Positions 27,262-36,942 of a DNA stretch of 64,000 bases are shown here, one piece after another. Under the pieces are notes generated by a model that was given only the letters and a program-made list of their open reading frames with translations, searched no databases and was not told the origin of the DNA. The DNA comes from UBA2705 sp963977125 (GTDB taxonomy: Bacteria > Pseudomonadota > Alphaproteobacteria > Micavibrionales > Micavibrionaceae): contig CAXBNJ010000003.1 of NCBI GenBank assembly GCA_963977125.1, positions 1-64,000 of the forward strand, given 5' to 3'. A program made the translations under genes and the position numbers. How positions within the stretch are numbered: position 1 is the stretch's first letter; each line of letters starts with the position of its first letter.

Positions 27262-27498
27262 TTAATCCGCCATACCGACGCGGATTTTATTTCTGCCGAT
27301 GCGGGTGTTATGCAGCTCTTTAATCGCGTTGATCGCTTCATGATCAAGCGCCATATCAACAAAGCCGAAACCTTTTGATTTACCTGTTTTCTCATCCATG
27401 ACCAAATCACAAGATTTGATATTGCCTTGAAGTTTGAATAATTTAGCAAGTTCGTCTTCGCTATAATCGCGCGGTAAATTAAGAATAATCAGTTTCAT
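27262..27498 (-). CDS. Single-domain RNA recognition motif (RRM) protein
   Basis: 78 residues from the ATG at 27498, with AGGAG five bases upstream; a longer frame is rejected. The whole protein is one RRM: RNP2 is LIILNL at 3-8 and RNP1 is KGFGFVDM at about 43-50, with the RDYSEDELAKLF helix between. Such short RRM proteins occur in cyanobacteria and many proteobacteria, often linked to cold or mRNA handling. It lacks the glycine-rich tail of the cyanobacterial Rbp proteins. Confidence 0.93.
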   Translation of the reverse strand: MKLIILNLPRDYSEDELAKLFKLQGNIKSCDLVMDEKTGKSKGFGFVDMALDHEAINAIKELHNTRIGRNKIRVGMAD

Positions 27499-27614
27499 GT
27501 CGGCTCCTGTAAACAAAATATATGCCCCTTCATTAGCATAGTCACCGCCAAGTGAACAGCATAATAGTGCATGAAGCATAATGCAGGGCGTTGCAGTTTT
27601 GCTCTATATTCGCT

Positions 27615-28190
27615 TTAATGAAGCGGTAGGTGTACATCAAGCGTAGCCAATATGTGATAATAGCTAAACATAATCAGCGCCATTAAGGCTATCATCGAAA
27701 TTAGGCGATGTTTAAAGCCATGTTTATGGTGAAGGCTGCGCTCATTATGCGCCATTACATCCATCATTTCATCGCCAAAACGTATCGATAAAAATGTCCC
27801 TAAACCACATAAGGCGATAATGATCCAGTAAGGCCAAGGCGTGGTCAGTATCTTATGAAATAAAGACGTTAAAAATGTCGTTTCATAAGCGGCAGGATTA
27901 AATTTTAAGGTGGCGATATTAATGATGAATGCCAAAGCCCAAACGCCCATTTCTGTAAACAGCATACGTATGCCAGTTATAATTCTTATCGGAAAATCCA
28001 GTAAGAAGCCAGCATCGGCAATCGGCGTGCACAGGACAAAGAAGCTCCACGTTAGCGCGGCAACGATGCCGCCTGTAGCCAAATCATATTCCCAGCTTAA
28101 ATAGCCGAAATAACCAATAAATACGCTGAGTAATAAAAGGAACTTTATGAGCTCTTCGCGTTTTGTCTGATGTTTAAGGAGTGTTTTCAC
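27615..28190 (-). CDS. Hypothetical membrane protein downstream of DUF983 gene
   Basis: 191 residues from a GTG at 28190. A much longer frame exists, but its first 54 codons would lie over the DUF983 gene; with the GTG the overlap is 17 bases, which fits a coupled pair. About five membrane segments, a basic N-terminus (VKTLLKHQTKREEL) and a His-rich cytoplasmic loop (NERSLHHKHGFKHRL). Not recognised. It is likely translated together with the DUF983 protein. The GA-rich stretch before the GTG is a weak ribosome site. Confidence 0.65.
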   Translation of the reverse strand: MKTLLKHQTKREELIKFLLLLSVFIGYFGYLSWEYDLATGGIVAALTWSFFVLCTPIADAGFLLDFPIRIITGIRMLFTEMGVWALAFIINIATLKFNPAAYETTFLTSLFHKILTTPWPYWIIIALCGLGTFLSIRFGDEMMDVMAHNERSLHHKHGFKHRLISMIALMALIMFSYYHILATLDVHLPLH

Positions 28191-28557
28191 TGTTTTCTTC
28201 TTCTTCTCGTTCTGGGTTTTTTTGTCGAGTGAGCCAAATGGCGGCAATAAAAAAGCCTTTAGCGCGCGGTAATATTGTAAATACACAGAATAAGGCAAGC
28301 GAGAGCAAAATAAACACTTCCCAAAACTCAGAAATTTCTTCGTGACGGACAAAGAAGAATATCCATGGTGCGACGATATGGCCTGTAATTAAAATGGTTA
28401 ACCATGGCGGCGCGTCATCAGCGCGGATTGTTGAGAAGTCTTCATGGCAGATCGCGCAATGATCATTTTGTTTTATATAGGATTGGAATAATTGACCTTG
28501 TCCGCATTTGGGGCAGCGCTCTTTAATTCCACGCCATAGGGTGGTTTTATTTGTCAT
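28174..28557 (-). CDS. DUF983 family membrane protein with zinc ribbon
   Basis: 127 residues. N-terminal zinc-ribbon-like CPKCGQG and CAICHED (four Cys at about 15, 18, 33, 36) followed by the ADDAPPWLTI motif and two membrane segments (about 54-70 and 79-110), the standard DUF983 layout of alphaproteobacteria. Function unknown; such genes are often near cytochrome oxidase or methyltransferase genes elsewhere, not here. ATG at 28557. Overlaps the next gene by 17 bases. Confidence 0.9.
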   Translation of the reverse strand: MTNKTTLWRGIKERCPKCGQGQLFQSYIKQNDHCAICHEDFSTIRADDAPPWLTILITGHIVAPWIFFFVRHEEISEFWEVFILLSLALFCVFTILPRAKGFFIAAIWLTRQKNPEREEEENSENTP

Positions 28558-28755
28558 TAAACTTATTCTTTACGATCAAGTGAGTCGCGGTTTTTCTTCT
28601 GTAATAATAGGACAGTTTTTTACATTAAAATAGTCCCTGCTTATATTTACATCAGAGCATCTAGAATATGGCCAATTTTTCCCGTATGCTGTTCAAAGTA
28701 AAAACGATAATTTATGCCATGAGCTAAATTACAACAGGGAAAAGGAGTGGTAAAT

Positions 28756-30087
28756 ATGAAAGATCTATTTGCACAAGAATACAAAAACACAGGCAAGCCC
28801 AATGACTATATTGATTGCTATTATTCACGCTCATTAAGCGACACAACATCATATCCACAGCTCGATTCAGAGATCTCGACGGCGGTTTGCGTGATCGGCG
28901 GGGGCCTTGCAGGCATATCAACCGCATTGGGGCTCGCGCAGCGTGGCATTAAACCCGTTCTTGTTGAATCTAATCGTGTGGGCTGGGGCGCATCAGGGCG
29001 TAATGGCGGTTTTCTGGCTATTGGCTATTCGCAATGTCCGCTAAAATTAGTAAAAAGCGTTGGCGTCGAGCATGCAAAAGACCTATTTGGTCTTACTCAA
29101 TCCGCATATCAACTTATTCAATCGCGCCTGAAAGGCGTTGAAAAAGAAATCACCCCGGCCCCGCACGGTATTACTGTGATGTCATGGTTTGATGATCAAA
29201 CGGGCGTACATTCTTATGTTGATAAGATGAATGATATTTTTGATGCAGGTTATGAATTTCTGCCCCGTGAAAAAGTTCGCGAAATGTATAATACGCCACG
29301 TTATTATGATGGCTATTTAAAGCCAGGTCTGCAAATTAACTCCTTAAAATATGCACGCCACACAGCCAATATGGCGTGTGAATTAGGCGCGCAAATATTT
29401 GAAAAATCAGGCGTTGAGCAGGTTTCTAAAGACAGTAATGGCAAATGGCGCGTAAAAACAGCGACAGGCACGGTTATCGCCGATCAGATTGTGTATAGCT
29501 GTAGTGCGTATATTAAAGGTCTGCACCCTAAACTCGCACGGGCGACCTTGCCAGTGGCCACCTATGTGCTGCTCACCGAGCCTTTGGGCGATCGTATGCA
29601 AGAAGCCATTCGCGTGCCTTATGCGGCATCTGATGACCGTACGTCATCTAATTATTATCGCCCGCTTGCTGATGGACGCCTATTATGGGGTGGGCGTGTA
29701 TCTATGTTCCATCCATCGCAAGAAAAATTAAAACACATCATGATGAAAGACCTTCTGCATGTCTACCCGCAGTTAAAGGGCATTAAAGCAGAAGTCGCAT
29801 GGGGTGGTCATATGGGCTACGCCAAACATAAAATGCCGCAAATTGGTCAGCTTGAACCCGGCGTTTGGCATTGTCAGGGCTTTGGTGGGCACGGTATGTG
29901 TTCAACAACTGTTGGTGGCGAGGCCGTGGCCGCAGCGATTGCGGGCAGCGATGAGCGCTATAAATTATTCGCGCCTTTTGGTTTGGATTATGCGGGTAAA
30001 CCGTTTGGCCCGATTATCGCACAATCGGCCTATTGGGGCTTCCAAGCGCAAGATAAAATACGCGAATGGCGTCTTAATCGCGGTTAA
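28756..30087 (+). CDS. FAD-dependent amine oxidase/oxidoreductase (DAO family, PuuB-like)
   Basis: 443 residues from the ATG at 28756, which has AAGGAG at eight bases; an in-frame GTG three codons earlier is inside the ribosome site. The FAD-binding VIGGGLAGISTALGLA motif lies at about 46-61, followed by ESNRVGWGASGRNGG, a signature of gamma-glutamylputrescine oxidase and related DAO enzymes. The C-terminal GFGGHGMCSTTVGGEAVA segment also fits. Likely oxidises an amine or amino acid with release of hydrogen peroxide; substrate not predictable. No other polyamine catabolism gene is adjacent. Ends at a strong hairpin. Confidence 0.9.
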   Translation: MKDLFAQEYKNTGKPNDYIDCYYSRSLSDTTSYPQLDSEISTAVCVIGGGLAGISTALGLAQRGIKPVLVESNRVGWGASGRNGGFLAIGYSQCPLKLVKSVGVEHAKDLFGLTQSAYQLIQSRLKGVEKEITPAPHGITVMSWFDDQTGVHSYVDKMNDIFDAGYEFLPREKVREMYNTPRYYDGYLKPGLQINSLKYARHTANMACELGAQIFEKSGVEQVSKDSNGKWRVKTATGTVIADQIVYSCSAYIKGLHPKLARATLPVATYVLLTEPLGDRMQEAIRVPYAASDDRTSSNYYRPLADGRLLWGGRVSMFHPSQEKLKHIMMKDLLHVYPQLKGIKAEVAWGGHMGYAKHKMPQIGQLEPGVWHCQGFGGHGMCSTTVGGEAVAAAIAGSDERYKLFAPFGLDYAGKPFGPIIAQSAYWGFQAQDKIREWRLNRG

Positions 30088-30116
30088 GTAACCCGTCATA
30101 AAACGCATATAAAAAA

Positions 30117-30151
30117 AGGCCGCTTGAGATATGAATCTTAAGCGGTCTTTT
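30117..30151. terminator. Bidirectional terminator
   Basis: GGCCGCTTGAGAT pairs with ATCTTAAGCGGTC around ATGA (one mismatch), flanked by an A run on the left and a T-rich stretch on the right. It serves the oxidoreductase gene on plus and could serve the desaturase gene on minus. Confidence 0.85.
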
Positions 30152-30177
30152 ATTTTGTGTCTGTTCTAGAGTGGCCT

Positions 30178-31287
30178 CTAAGCTGCGGTGGGCAGTACTG
30201 AAACCATTTTCTTTTGCTGTTCATCCCAAAGCTTTAATTGCACGCAGTTTAAGCTGTCACGCAAAGTAAGTTTGTTGATTTCCTTTAGCTCAGGGCGGGC
30301 ATCCATGCATTCTTGCAGTTTGTAATTAGGGATTTGGCTGCATAAATGGTGAATATGATGCAGGCCAATATTCCCCGTGAACCATTGCATGATTTTTGGG
30401 AGCTCGTAATAAGAGCTGCCCATTAATGCGGCCTCGCGGCGGTCCCATTTTTCACTGCGCTCCCATAATGTGTCTTCAAATTGGTGCTGTATGAAAAACA
30501 ACCAGCCGCCAATCCATGTTGTTAAAATTACAGTTGGCAGGTAAATCGCTAATAGCGGCACAATACCAATCGCCATAGCGATCGCGCCATAGAAAACAAC
30601 CAATGCCAAATTAGTGAGCATAATGCTTTTCCACACGGATTTGGCTGATAGGGTTTTGTAGTTTTCATGGAATTTTGTCGGCTGGCTAAACGGAATGCGC
30701 TGTGCAATCAAAATGTAAAACGGCGTGCCTACGCATAATAAGAATAAAGGGTTGCGATATAAACGGTAAGCCATTTGGCGCTTTTTTGATAAAGCTTGGT
30801 ATTCGCGCACGGTCAAAGTATCAATGCCACCAATACCACGGTGATCAAGATTGCCTGAAGCGGCGTGATGTGTGTTATGGGCGCGGCGCCAAAAATCATA
30901 AGGTGTAATGGTTAAAAGGCTTAAGCAGCGCCCCGTCCATGTATTGGCCTTTTTTGATTTAAAAAATGAGCCGTGACCGCAATCATGCTGAAAAATAAAG
31001 ACACGGGTTAAAAGTCCCGCTGTAGGTAATATCAATAGCGCCGTTATCCAATATGATATTTGGATGCTATAGAGCATTAAGGCACATGAAAGAATCAAAA
31101 GACCGAGAGTAGAGACCAGTTGAAAGATGCTGCGTTTCGTATCCGCATCTTTAAAGTCATTACAATGCGCGGCAATGTCTTTTACGGATGTTGATGGGTC
31201 ATTATCATTCATTTCGATATCAACGGCATAAGCGGCATTGGAAGCAAGCGATGGCATATATAAACTCTCTGTCGTTTTGTCATTCAT
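30178..31287 (-). CDS. Membrane fatty acid desaturase
   Basis: 369 residues. Di-iron desaturase with the three histidine boxes: HDCGH at 101-105, HNTHH at 137-141, and HHIHH in the GLHHIHHLCSQ segment at about 314. Several membrane segments lie at 58-98 and 225-265. The box pattern resembles omega-type acyl-lipid desaturases acting on fatty acids in membrane lipids. An N-terminal region of about 50 residues precedes TM1. Single gene; 356 bases without genes separate it from the divergent carbonic anhydrase. Confidence 0.93.
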   Translation of the reverse strand: MNDKTTESLYMPSLASNAAYAVDIEMNDNDPSTSVKDIAAHCNDFKDADTKRSIFQLVSTLGLLILSCALMLYSIQISYWITALLILPTAGLLTRVFIFQHDCGHGSFFKSKKANTWTGRCLSLLTITPYDFWRRAHNTHHAASGNLDHRGIGGIDTLTVREYQALSKKRQMAYRLYRNPLFLLCVGTPFYILIAQRIPFSQPTKFHENYKTLSAKSVWKSIMLTNLALVVFYGAIAMAIGIVPLLAIYLPTVILTTWIGGWLFFIQHQFEDTLWERSEKWDRREAALMGSSYYELPKIMQWFTGNIGLHHIHHLCSQIPNYKLQECMDARPELKEINKLTLRDSLNCVQLKLWDEQQKKMVSVLPTAA

Positions 31288-31643
31288 TCACAATGGTAGC
31301 GCCTTCGCGCATAGTTGCAATAATAACTGCGTTAGTTATTAACAAGGAATTACAGGAAATGAGCGTCTATGTATATAAATAATTCCTAAATAAGCACATC
31401 TTGTTCATAAGTAAGCCATATTATAAGCGATAATAATGCGTTAATTTAACACTGTAAAAGACGCGAAAGCATAGTCTAGATTGATAAAAGGACGTAAAAA
31501 TCCGCTTTGAATTGCGTCTTTGAAGCTGAATAGCCAATATTTTGAAGAATATGGCTATAAAAAAGCTCATTTTCTGTTTATATTGCCAATATAATACGCG
31601 CAAGCTTCTTTACTCAACAAGCCCAGTTAAAAGGATTTATATT
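31288..31643. other. 356-base gap between divergent desaturase and carbonic anhydrase genes
   Basis: AT-rich. It must hold both promoters, but no clear -35/-10 pair, operator repeat or hairpin was found by eye. An open frame reaches back to 31542 in front of the carbonic anhydrase, but the ribosome site supports the later TTG, so these bases are taken as untranslated. Confidence 0.6.
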
Positions 31644-32369
31644 TTGACTTATAATAAACTTATAGAAGGTTTTCGTCTGTTTAAGCAGGATTATTTTGAT
31701 TCTGGCAAAAGTGAGTTTTATCAAGATTTAGTGAAACATGGACAAAAGCCCGACACTTTAGTGATTGCCTGTTCTGATTCGCGCATTGATCCGGCCATTT
31801 TGACGAATGGTGACCCAGGTGAGTTTTTTGCTATTCGCAACGTCGCGGCGCTTGTGCCGCCCTATAATTGCGGTGAAAGCCTGCAGGGGACAAGTTCGGC
31901 GATCGAATATGCTGTGCGATTTTTAAATGTGAAGCATATTATTGTCTTTGGTCATGCCAAATGTGGCGGCGTTGATGCGCTGGCCTCGGGCAATTATCAT
32001 GCGCCCGATCAAAAGAAGTTTGAGTTTATGGAGCGTTGGCTCAATATAGGCCTTAATGCCAAACAGCAGGTTTTCAAAGCATTAGAGGTCGCGCCGATGG
32101 ATCAAAGAATCCGCGCCCTTGAACAAGCCACCATTGTTAATTCTATGACTAATTTATTATCTTTTCCATGGATTAATGAGCGCTGCGCCCGCCAAGATAT
32201 TGAAATTCATGGCTGGTATTTTGATATGGAGGAAGGGGCATTGCTCGAATATGATCAAAATCAGCACTGTTTTTCAAATATAGATGATGGCGCGAGCAAA
32301 GCGCGCATTTTAGAAGACAAGCCTTCTTTAAGTGCCTTTATAGAGAATTACGCACATAAATGCAGCTAG
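31644..32369 (+). CDS. Beta-class carbonic anhydrase (TTG start)
   Basis: 241 residues. Interconverts CO2 and bicarbonate. The TTG at 31644 is chosen as start because AAAAGGA precedes it at a proper distance and the protein then begins with the family's TYNKLIEGFRLFKQ segment; no ATG lies in a suitable position. Zinc ligands are C43 and D45 (ACSDSRIDP), H104 and C107 (GHAKCGG). The EFFAIRNVAALVPPY segment is conserved. Cytoplasmic. Single gene. Confidence 0.93.
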   Translation: MTYNKLIEGFRLFKQDYFDSGKSEFYQDLVKHGQKPDTLVIACSDSRIDPAILTNGDPGEFFAIRNVAALVPPYNCGESLQGTSSAIEYAVRFLNVKHIIVFGHAKCGGVDALASGNYHAPDQKKFEFMERWLNIGLNAKQQVFKALEVAPMDQRIRALEQATIVNSMTNLLSFPWINERCARQDIEIHGWYFDMEEGALLEYDQNQHCFSNIDDGASKARILEDKPSLSAFIENYAHKCS

Positions 32370-32419
32370 ATAAAGCGCGGTTTTACGCTTAACTCATGCA
32401 GGAAAATTACGCACGAGAT

Positions 32420-34195
32420 TTACGCTATAGGTATGGTGAGCGTAAAGCGTGAGCCATAGCCTGTATTCAGATAGACTATTTCACCACCTAAAACACCTGC
32501 GCTTTTCTTAATCATATAGAGACCTAGACCACTGCCGTAACCCACTTGCGGGTGGAACCTTTTGAACATAGAGAATAAATCAGCTTGTTTATCTTCGGGT
32601 ATACCCAGACCATTATCCTCAACACTAAGCACAAATGAGCCTTCGCTTTCATGGGTTGAGATTTGAATATAGCTGTCCTCTTTTTCTGGGTCTCTATATT
32701 TTATGGCGTTTGAGATGAGGTTTAGCGCGATGGTCACTAAGCGGCTTTTTTTGGCGGATAATGTCTTGTTGAACTGTAAATCTTGGCGAATGCTAATATC
32801 ATGGAAACCATCCATATGCGCTAAGTTTTCAAGGATTTCTTTAAGCTCAACATTGAAATCAATATCGTCAATTTCTTCATTGGCGCTCTTTATTTTTGTT
32901 AAATTGAGAATGTCTTCAACAAGGGTTTTTAAGGTGGTCAGCGATTTGTTCGCATGCGCAATGCTCATAAGGGCTTTTTTGTCATCCTTAGCCTCAATCG
33001 CCTTTTCGGCTATAGATAAAACCCCCAGAGACGACATTAAAGGCGAGCGTAAATCATGGGATGTTCTGTAAGCAAATTCTTCTAATTCGCTATTGGCTTG
33101 TTCTAAGCTATCCGATTTGACTTTATATTCTTGTGTGAGGGTGTTTGCAAAATGGACAGCTTTGCGGTTGGCACGCGCGAGCAGCATAAACAGAAGAAAT
33201 AACATGCTGTCGATGAATAAGCCGCCAAATAATATTATTTGTGGCTGCGCTGTGCTGGTTTGCGCTCTGAATGATTGTGTGCTGCGTATATCAAAATGCC
33301 ATGTGCGCCCATACATATTAATTTCGGATATTTGCTTAAACATAGGGTTGGCGTCAAAATCTTCCGACTGCTCATTATGCTCATTATAAAGGCTTTCATC
33401 GCCATCTAAAATCTCAATGCCTATGGAGCGGTTTTCCGCAGCCAGCGTGCCGTCCATTAGTTTTTTAAAGATGAACGGTGCGTAAATAATGCCTTTGAAG
33501 CTCTCTACACGCTCAGTGAGTGACCCTTGATTGTTACCGTTGTAAAAAGGAGCGTAAAAAAGAAAGCCAGGGGTTTGTTCCTCATCTTGGACAAGTATGA
33601 TAGGCCCTGTTATTTGTGCGAGCCCTGTAGCGCAGGCTTTTTTAGCGGCTGCATAGCGATTGGCTTCATGCGCCATATCAAGCCCAACGGCTTTGGCGTT
33701 GCTCGCAAGGGGCTCGATATAGGTGATCGGGAAATATTCATTTTGGTTATGGGCTGGATGGATCTGATAATCAGGCCGATCGAGTCTTTCCTTGCTCAGA
33801 TAGGCCTCGAGCTGTGCGGGTAAGACATGGTGAATAACGCCTATACCGTTTATTCCAGGATATTTTTTATCTATTTTCAGGGCGTTAGCATAGCGCGACC
33901 ATTGCGCTTGGTTCATGTCATTATTATGAGATTCCATAGCCGCAACGCCGCCCCATAAAGCATCTTCATATTTTAACATGCGCTCTGAAATAAGGGCGAT
34001 GGCTTGGTTTGACTGGCGGTTGAAATGATTTTCTGTTTTTTGCTGGCTTTGCTTATTGGCGTAGCTCCATACGCCCAGAGTAACGACGACGGAGCCCAAA
34101 ATAATAGCCCAGTGAAACCAATGAAGCTTTCCTGATTCCTCAAGCTGTTTTTGTTCCTGTATTAGGTCGTTAATACGGGAGGATGATTCAAACAT
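32420..34195 (-). CDS. Sensor histidine kinase with periplasmic CHASE domain
   Basis: 591 residues. TM1 at about 26-44, a CHASE sensor domain in the periplasm (about 60-300; segments YPGINGIGVIHHVLP and FPITYIEPLASNAKAVGLDM, noted by GINGIGVI and YIEPL), TM2 at about 322-342, a short coiled coil, then HisKA with the phosphorylated His380 in SHDLRSPL, and HATPase with N box (NLISNAIKYRDP), G1 (DNGLGIPED) and G2 (GSGLGLYMIKK). No receiver domain or partner regulator lies next to it. CHASE domains bind small molecules such as cytokinin-like or amino acid ligands; the ligand here is unknown. Confidence 0.94.
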   Translation of the reverse strand: MFESSSRINDLIQEQKQLEESGKLHWFHWAIILGSVVVTLGVWSYANKQSQQKTENHFNRQSNQAIALISERMLKYEDALWGGVAAMESHNNDMNQAQWSRYANALKIDKKYPGINGIGVIHHVLPAQLEAYLSKERLDRPDYQIHPAHNQNEYFPITYIEPLASNAKAVGLDMAHEANRYAAAKKACATGLAQITGPIILVQDEEQTPGFLFYAPFYNGNNQGSLTERVESFKGIIYAPFIFKKLMDGTLAAENRSIGIEILDGDESLYNEHNEQSEDFDANPMFKQISEINMYGRTWHFDIRSTQSFRAQTSTAQPQIILFGGLFIDSMLFLLFMLLARANRKAVHFANTLTQEYKVKSDSLEQANSELEEFAYRTSHDLRSPLMSSLGVLSIAEKAIEAKDDKKALMSIAHANKSLTTLKTLVEDILNLTKIKSANEEIDDIDFNVELKEILENLAHMDGFHDISIRQDLQFNKTLSAKKSRLVTIALNLISNAIKYRDPEKEDSYIQISTHESEGSFVLSVEDNGLGIPEDKQADLFSMFKRFHPQVGYGSGLGLYMIKKSAGVLGGEIVYLNTGYGSRFTLTIPIA

Positions 34196-34387
34196 AAAAT
34201 TGCCTTTAAAAAATATCTATTTTGGCCCGAGCCTCATAACGAGCTCATAATAAGAGCGTCATAACAAGCATAGTTTATTAGTATACGCGAGTAATGGTAT
34301 TTAGAAAAACTCTATTTAGATATAAAGGGGCAATCCGTAAGCTGTAATTCATGCAAGGCTTTCGTTTAAACTTAGCACATATATTAT

Positions 34388-35248
34388 TTACAGCGCTGGG
34401 CGCATGAGTATGCCTGCGTATTTATGTGCTGTTTCAGGAGTGGTCTCGATGCTTAAAACATCGCCCATAAATTTGCCCCAAGCACGTTGCAGGTCAGAGG
34501 CCGTCTCACTCTTTGCGAGTGTTTTAGCATGTGCGGACTTCGAATCTTTAATATATGCGCAGGCACTTTTCAAAGTGGCGGGTTGAGACTTGGCGCGTGG
34601 ACCAGCTAATTGATCGACCGTATCGCGTGAGAGTAAACCAAGCGCCATAGCGTTGCCCAATGATACATCATATCCAGTGGCGTTAGACTCTTGGCCTTTT
34701 GGTTTAAAGAACGGGTCAGGTTTTGCGCCCGTTTTGAAAATCATGTTTTCAGCAATTTTATCACCCGTGCTCAAATTTGAAGCATTGGGGTAATCATGCG
34801 TATCAGCGCGTGCAAAATCTGTTTTTGAGTTGAGATTAAAAACGGCTTTCTTAGTAAGGGTTTTTTCGACATATTTATCGAAATGGCGGCCGTTCATTTC
34901 CCCTACAATATTGGCGACTTCATCCGATGCCGCGCGCGTCCCTAAGCTGTCTTTATTGTTGCGGACATAGCAGCCATCAGGTTCGATGAAAAATTGTTTT
35001 GTGCTGCGGCCATTTGCCGTGCTCAGCCCCATATCACGACTATCTGCGAAAGTAACAGCGCGGCAGCCTGCTATTGGTTGATCTGAGGGTGTCATGGTTA
35101 GGGTTTCAAAACCGGTAATGCGGCCAGTGCTGTCTGTGCAGCTTTCTGTAACAACCCCAAAGCGTTTGTTGCGGTTTGAGCCATGCTGAATAATCATGCC
35201 CGCGCAAATTTGATTTACGTTGAGTACTTTGCTTGCTTGATCTGACAT
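34388..35248 (-). CDS. Hypothetical protein
   Basis: 286 residues from the ATG at 35248, which has GGAGG six bases upstream; the frame extends ten codons further but without a ribosome site. Soluble, no signal peptide or membrane segment. The first 120 residues look beta-rich (MIIQHGSNRNKRFGVVTES), the last 60 are helical and charged. Not recognised. It lies between the CHASE kinase and a small membrane protein gene, transcribed like the kinase but with a 190-base gap. Confidence 0.65.
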   Translation of the reverse strand: MSDQASKVLNVNQICAGMIIQHGSNRNKRFGVVTESCTDSTGRITGFETLTMTPSDQPIAGCRAVTFADSRDMGLSTANGRSTKQFFIEPDGCYVRNNKDSLGTRAASDEVANIVGEMNGRHFDKYVEKTLTKKAVFNLNSKTDFARADTHDYPNASNLSTGDKIAENMIFKTGAKPDPFFKPKGQESNATGYDVSLGNAMALGLLSRDTVDQLAGPRAKSQPATLKSACAYIKDSKSAHAKTLAKSETASDLQRAWGKFMGDVLSIETTPETAHKYAGILMRPAL

Positions 35249-35457
35249 AAAACCCCTCCAGTGAAATAAAGTTATCAATAATGGTTAAATCATGATCGTA
35301 TATTACATAAACAAGCCTCGCTTTGCAAGTTTTTAATGGTTTTATTGGGTGAGACTATAGGGCGCACAAGGCATAGTTGTGCGTGCCCCCTTTAAACTTA
35401 CCTCAAAATTTGTTATCATCTATTCAAATAGTATAAAAAAAGTAAGGGGAACGTATC

Positions 35458-35955
35458 ATGTCTACAAGCAACGCCTCACTAAAGACTGCCAGTGCAGATG
35501 GGAAACTTCTTGAGAATTGGCGCTATGCTAGCTCACCTATAGAATTGAAACCTCAAAATCAAAACCAGAGCGCCGCGCAAAATATTAAACACCAAGAATT
35601 ACTCCGCTCTTATAAAGCAGATCTCTTAAAAACCGTTGATTTACGCGTGGATATTGGCGTGCTTGCCAATGATAATGGGCATAAGGCACCTGATTGGGGG
35701 TTGTTTAATACGGCGCATATTCATCCCTCATTGAACAAAGTACAAAAAATAGCCACGATGTTGGGCTTGGCTCTAGGGCTTGTCTATGCCGCTTTGGTTG
35801 TCGCAGCTGCGCCTGCGGTTAGTGTGCCGTTTATGATCTATAGTTATTTGACTTACGGTTTAGTGGGCACAATTATAGGCTATTTTTCCTTATGGCTTAT
35901 GGGCGCGGCTGTTATCGTAAGCCCGATCTTACTGATTGCCGCCTTGATTCTGTAA
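35458..35955 (+). CDS. Hypothetical protein with two C-terminal membrane segments
   Basis: 165 residues; AAGGGGAA before the ATG. The first 95 residues are polar and Gln/Asn-rich, the last 65 form two to three hydrophobic segments (about 100-125 and 130-165), so the protein is tethered by its C-terminus with the polar part probably in the cytoplasm. Not recognised. Convergent with the acyltransferase cluster, whose last gene ends 40 bases away. Confidence 0.65.
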   Translation: MSTSNASLKTASADGKLLENWRYASSPIELKPQNQNQSAAQNIKHQELLRSYKADLLKTVDLRVDIGVLANDNGHKAPDWGLFNTAHIHPSLNKVQKIATMLGLALGLVYAALVVAAAPAVSVPFMIYSYLTYGLVGTIIGYFSLWLMGAAVIVSPILLIAALIL

Positions 35956-35995
35956 CGAGTAGGCGGCTTCAAGTCGAATTCTCTCATATGTTGAA

Positions 35996-36886
35996 CTAAA
36001 GAACCAAAGCGCTGGGCGTTTGTCTGACTGTATCTTCATTGAGGAATGTTTCTGTGAAGGCCGCGCCAATAAGGTTGTTATGTTCGCGTACAAGATTGCC
36101 GCGTTGTTGTAGGCGCCCGCCATAAGTGATCATCTCCCATATCGCTTTATTCTGGCTGCGCATGCTATTAGCCGTTGACATGAAATCAATAATAATAGGT
36201 TGGCGCTTACCGTGGTAATCGATGACCGGGCCAATGCGCTCACAAACGATACCTAGGCGCTCTAATGATCGAATTAATCGGGTTTCTAAAACGGCACAGG
36301 CGCTGTCCAGTTTACGGTTAAGGGACATTTCATAACAAGATCGTAATAAGCCAATCGGCCCAAGTTTGATAAGTTTAGAGGCCAAAACATCGCAGATTTT
36401 ATCGCGCGCTGTTTTTTCTTCTTCCTCATTTTTTTTGCTGGCAAAGCTGCTTTTGCCTCTAAAGTCTTTCAAAATACAAAGCCTTGAAATCTCGCACATG
36501 CGTTTGACGTTGTCTGGGTTAGCCAGTTGGCTGCATTGAAAAGCTTCTTGCAGGGGAAAGCTTAAGCCAAGATCACGCATATTTGGTGGGATGATGCGCA
36601 CGGTGCCAACGGTTCTTTGGCTTGGCTTATGTATCAATAAGGCATGCTGCGCTTGTTGATCAAAGGCATCTTGCTCCATTTTGTCACTAAATTTCTGCGC
36701 TTCCTCGAAGCCATATTCAGCGCAATATACTTCATAGCGCACTTGAAACGCTTGTTCGCGATCCTCATCTGTGGTAGCAAAGCGCGTTTCAAAAAGCTTC
36801 TCATACATAAAAGCATAACTCTTAAACTGCATATATCGTTTTAAGCTTTGGGCGCTTGGTTGCGTGCCTTCGGTTGCGTTTGTCAT
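35996..36886 (-). CDS. FeeM/PEP-CTERM-type N-acyl amino acid synthase-like acyltransferase, copy 3
   Basis: 296 residues. Member of the GNAT-fold group related to acyl-homoserine lactone synthases, FeeM N-acyl amino acid synthase and the exosortase-associated acyltransferases. Visible marks: FQVRYEVYCAEYGFE (about 48-62), HALLIHKPSQRTVGTVRIIPP, and CEISRLCILKDFRGKS. Contains an extra Lys/Glu-rich insert (KKNEEEEKTARDK) after the FRGK motif. It is the last of three tandem paralogues on this strand, 56 bases after copy 2. The family joins an acyl chain from acyl-ACP to an amine; product unknown. No exosortase or PEP-CTERM protein was seen in the window. Confidence 0.8.
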   Translation of the reverse strand: MTNATEGTQPSAQSLKRYMQFKSYAFMYEKLFETRFATTDEDREQAFQVRYEVYCAEYGFEEAQKFSDKMEQDAFDQQAQHALLIHKPSQRTVGTVRIIPPNMRDLGLSFPLQEAFQCSQLANPDNVKRMCEISRLCILKDFRGKSSFASKKNEEEEKTARDKICDVLASKLIKLGPIGLLRSCYEMSLNRKLDSACAVLETRLIRSLERLGIVCERIGPVIDYHGKRQPIIIDFMSTANSMRSQNKAIWEMITYGGRLQQRGNLVREHNNLIGAAFTETFLNEDTVRQTPSALVL

Positions 36887-36942
36887 GTTTACTTTATTCC
36901 TGCGTAGATGTTTTCTTGTGCGCTTCGCTGCTTGCGCTGGGT

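Noticed and set aside
28190..28352. Longer form of the membrane protein that starts at 28352
   Set aside because: Its first 54 codons would lie over the DUF983 gene; a GTG at 28190 gives a normal short overlap.
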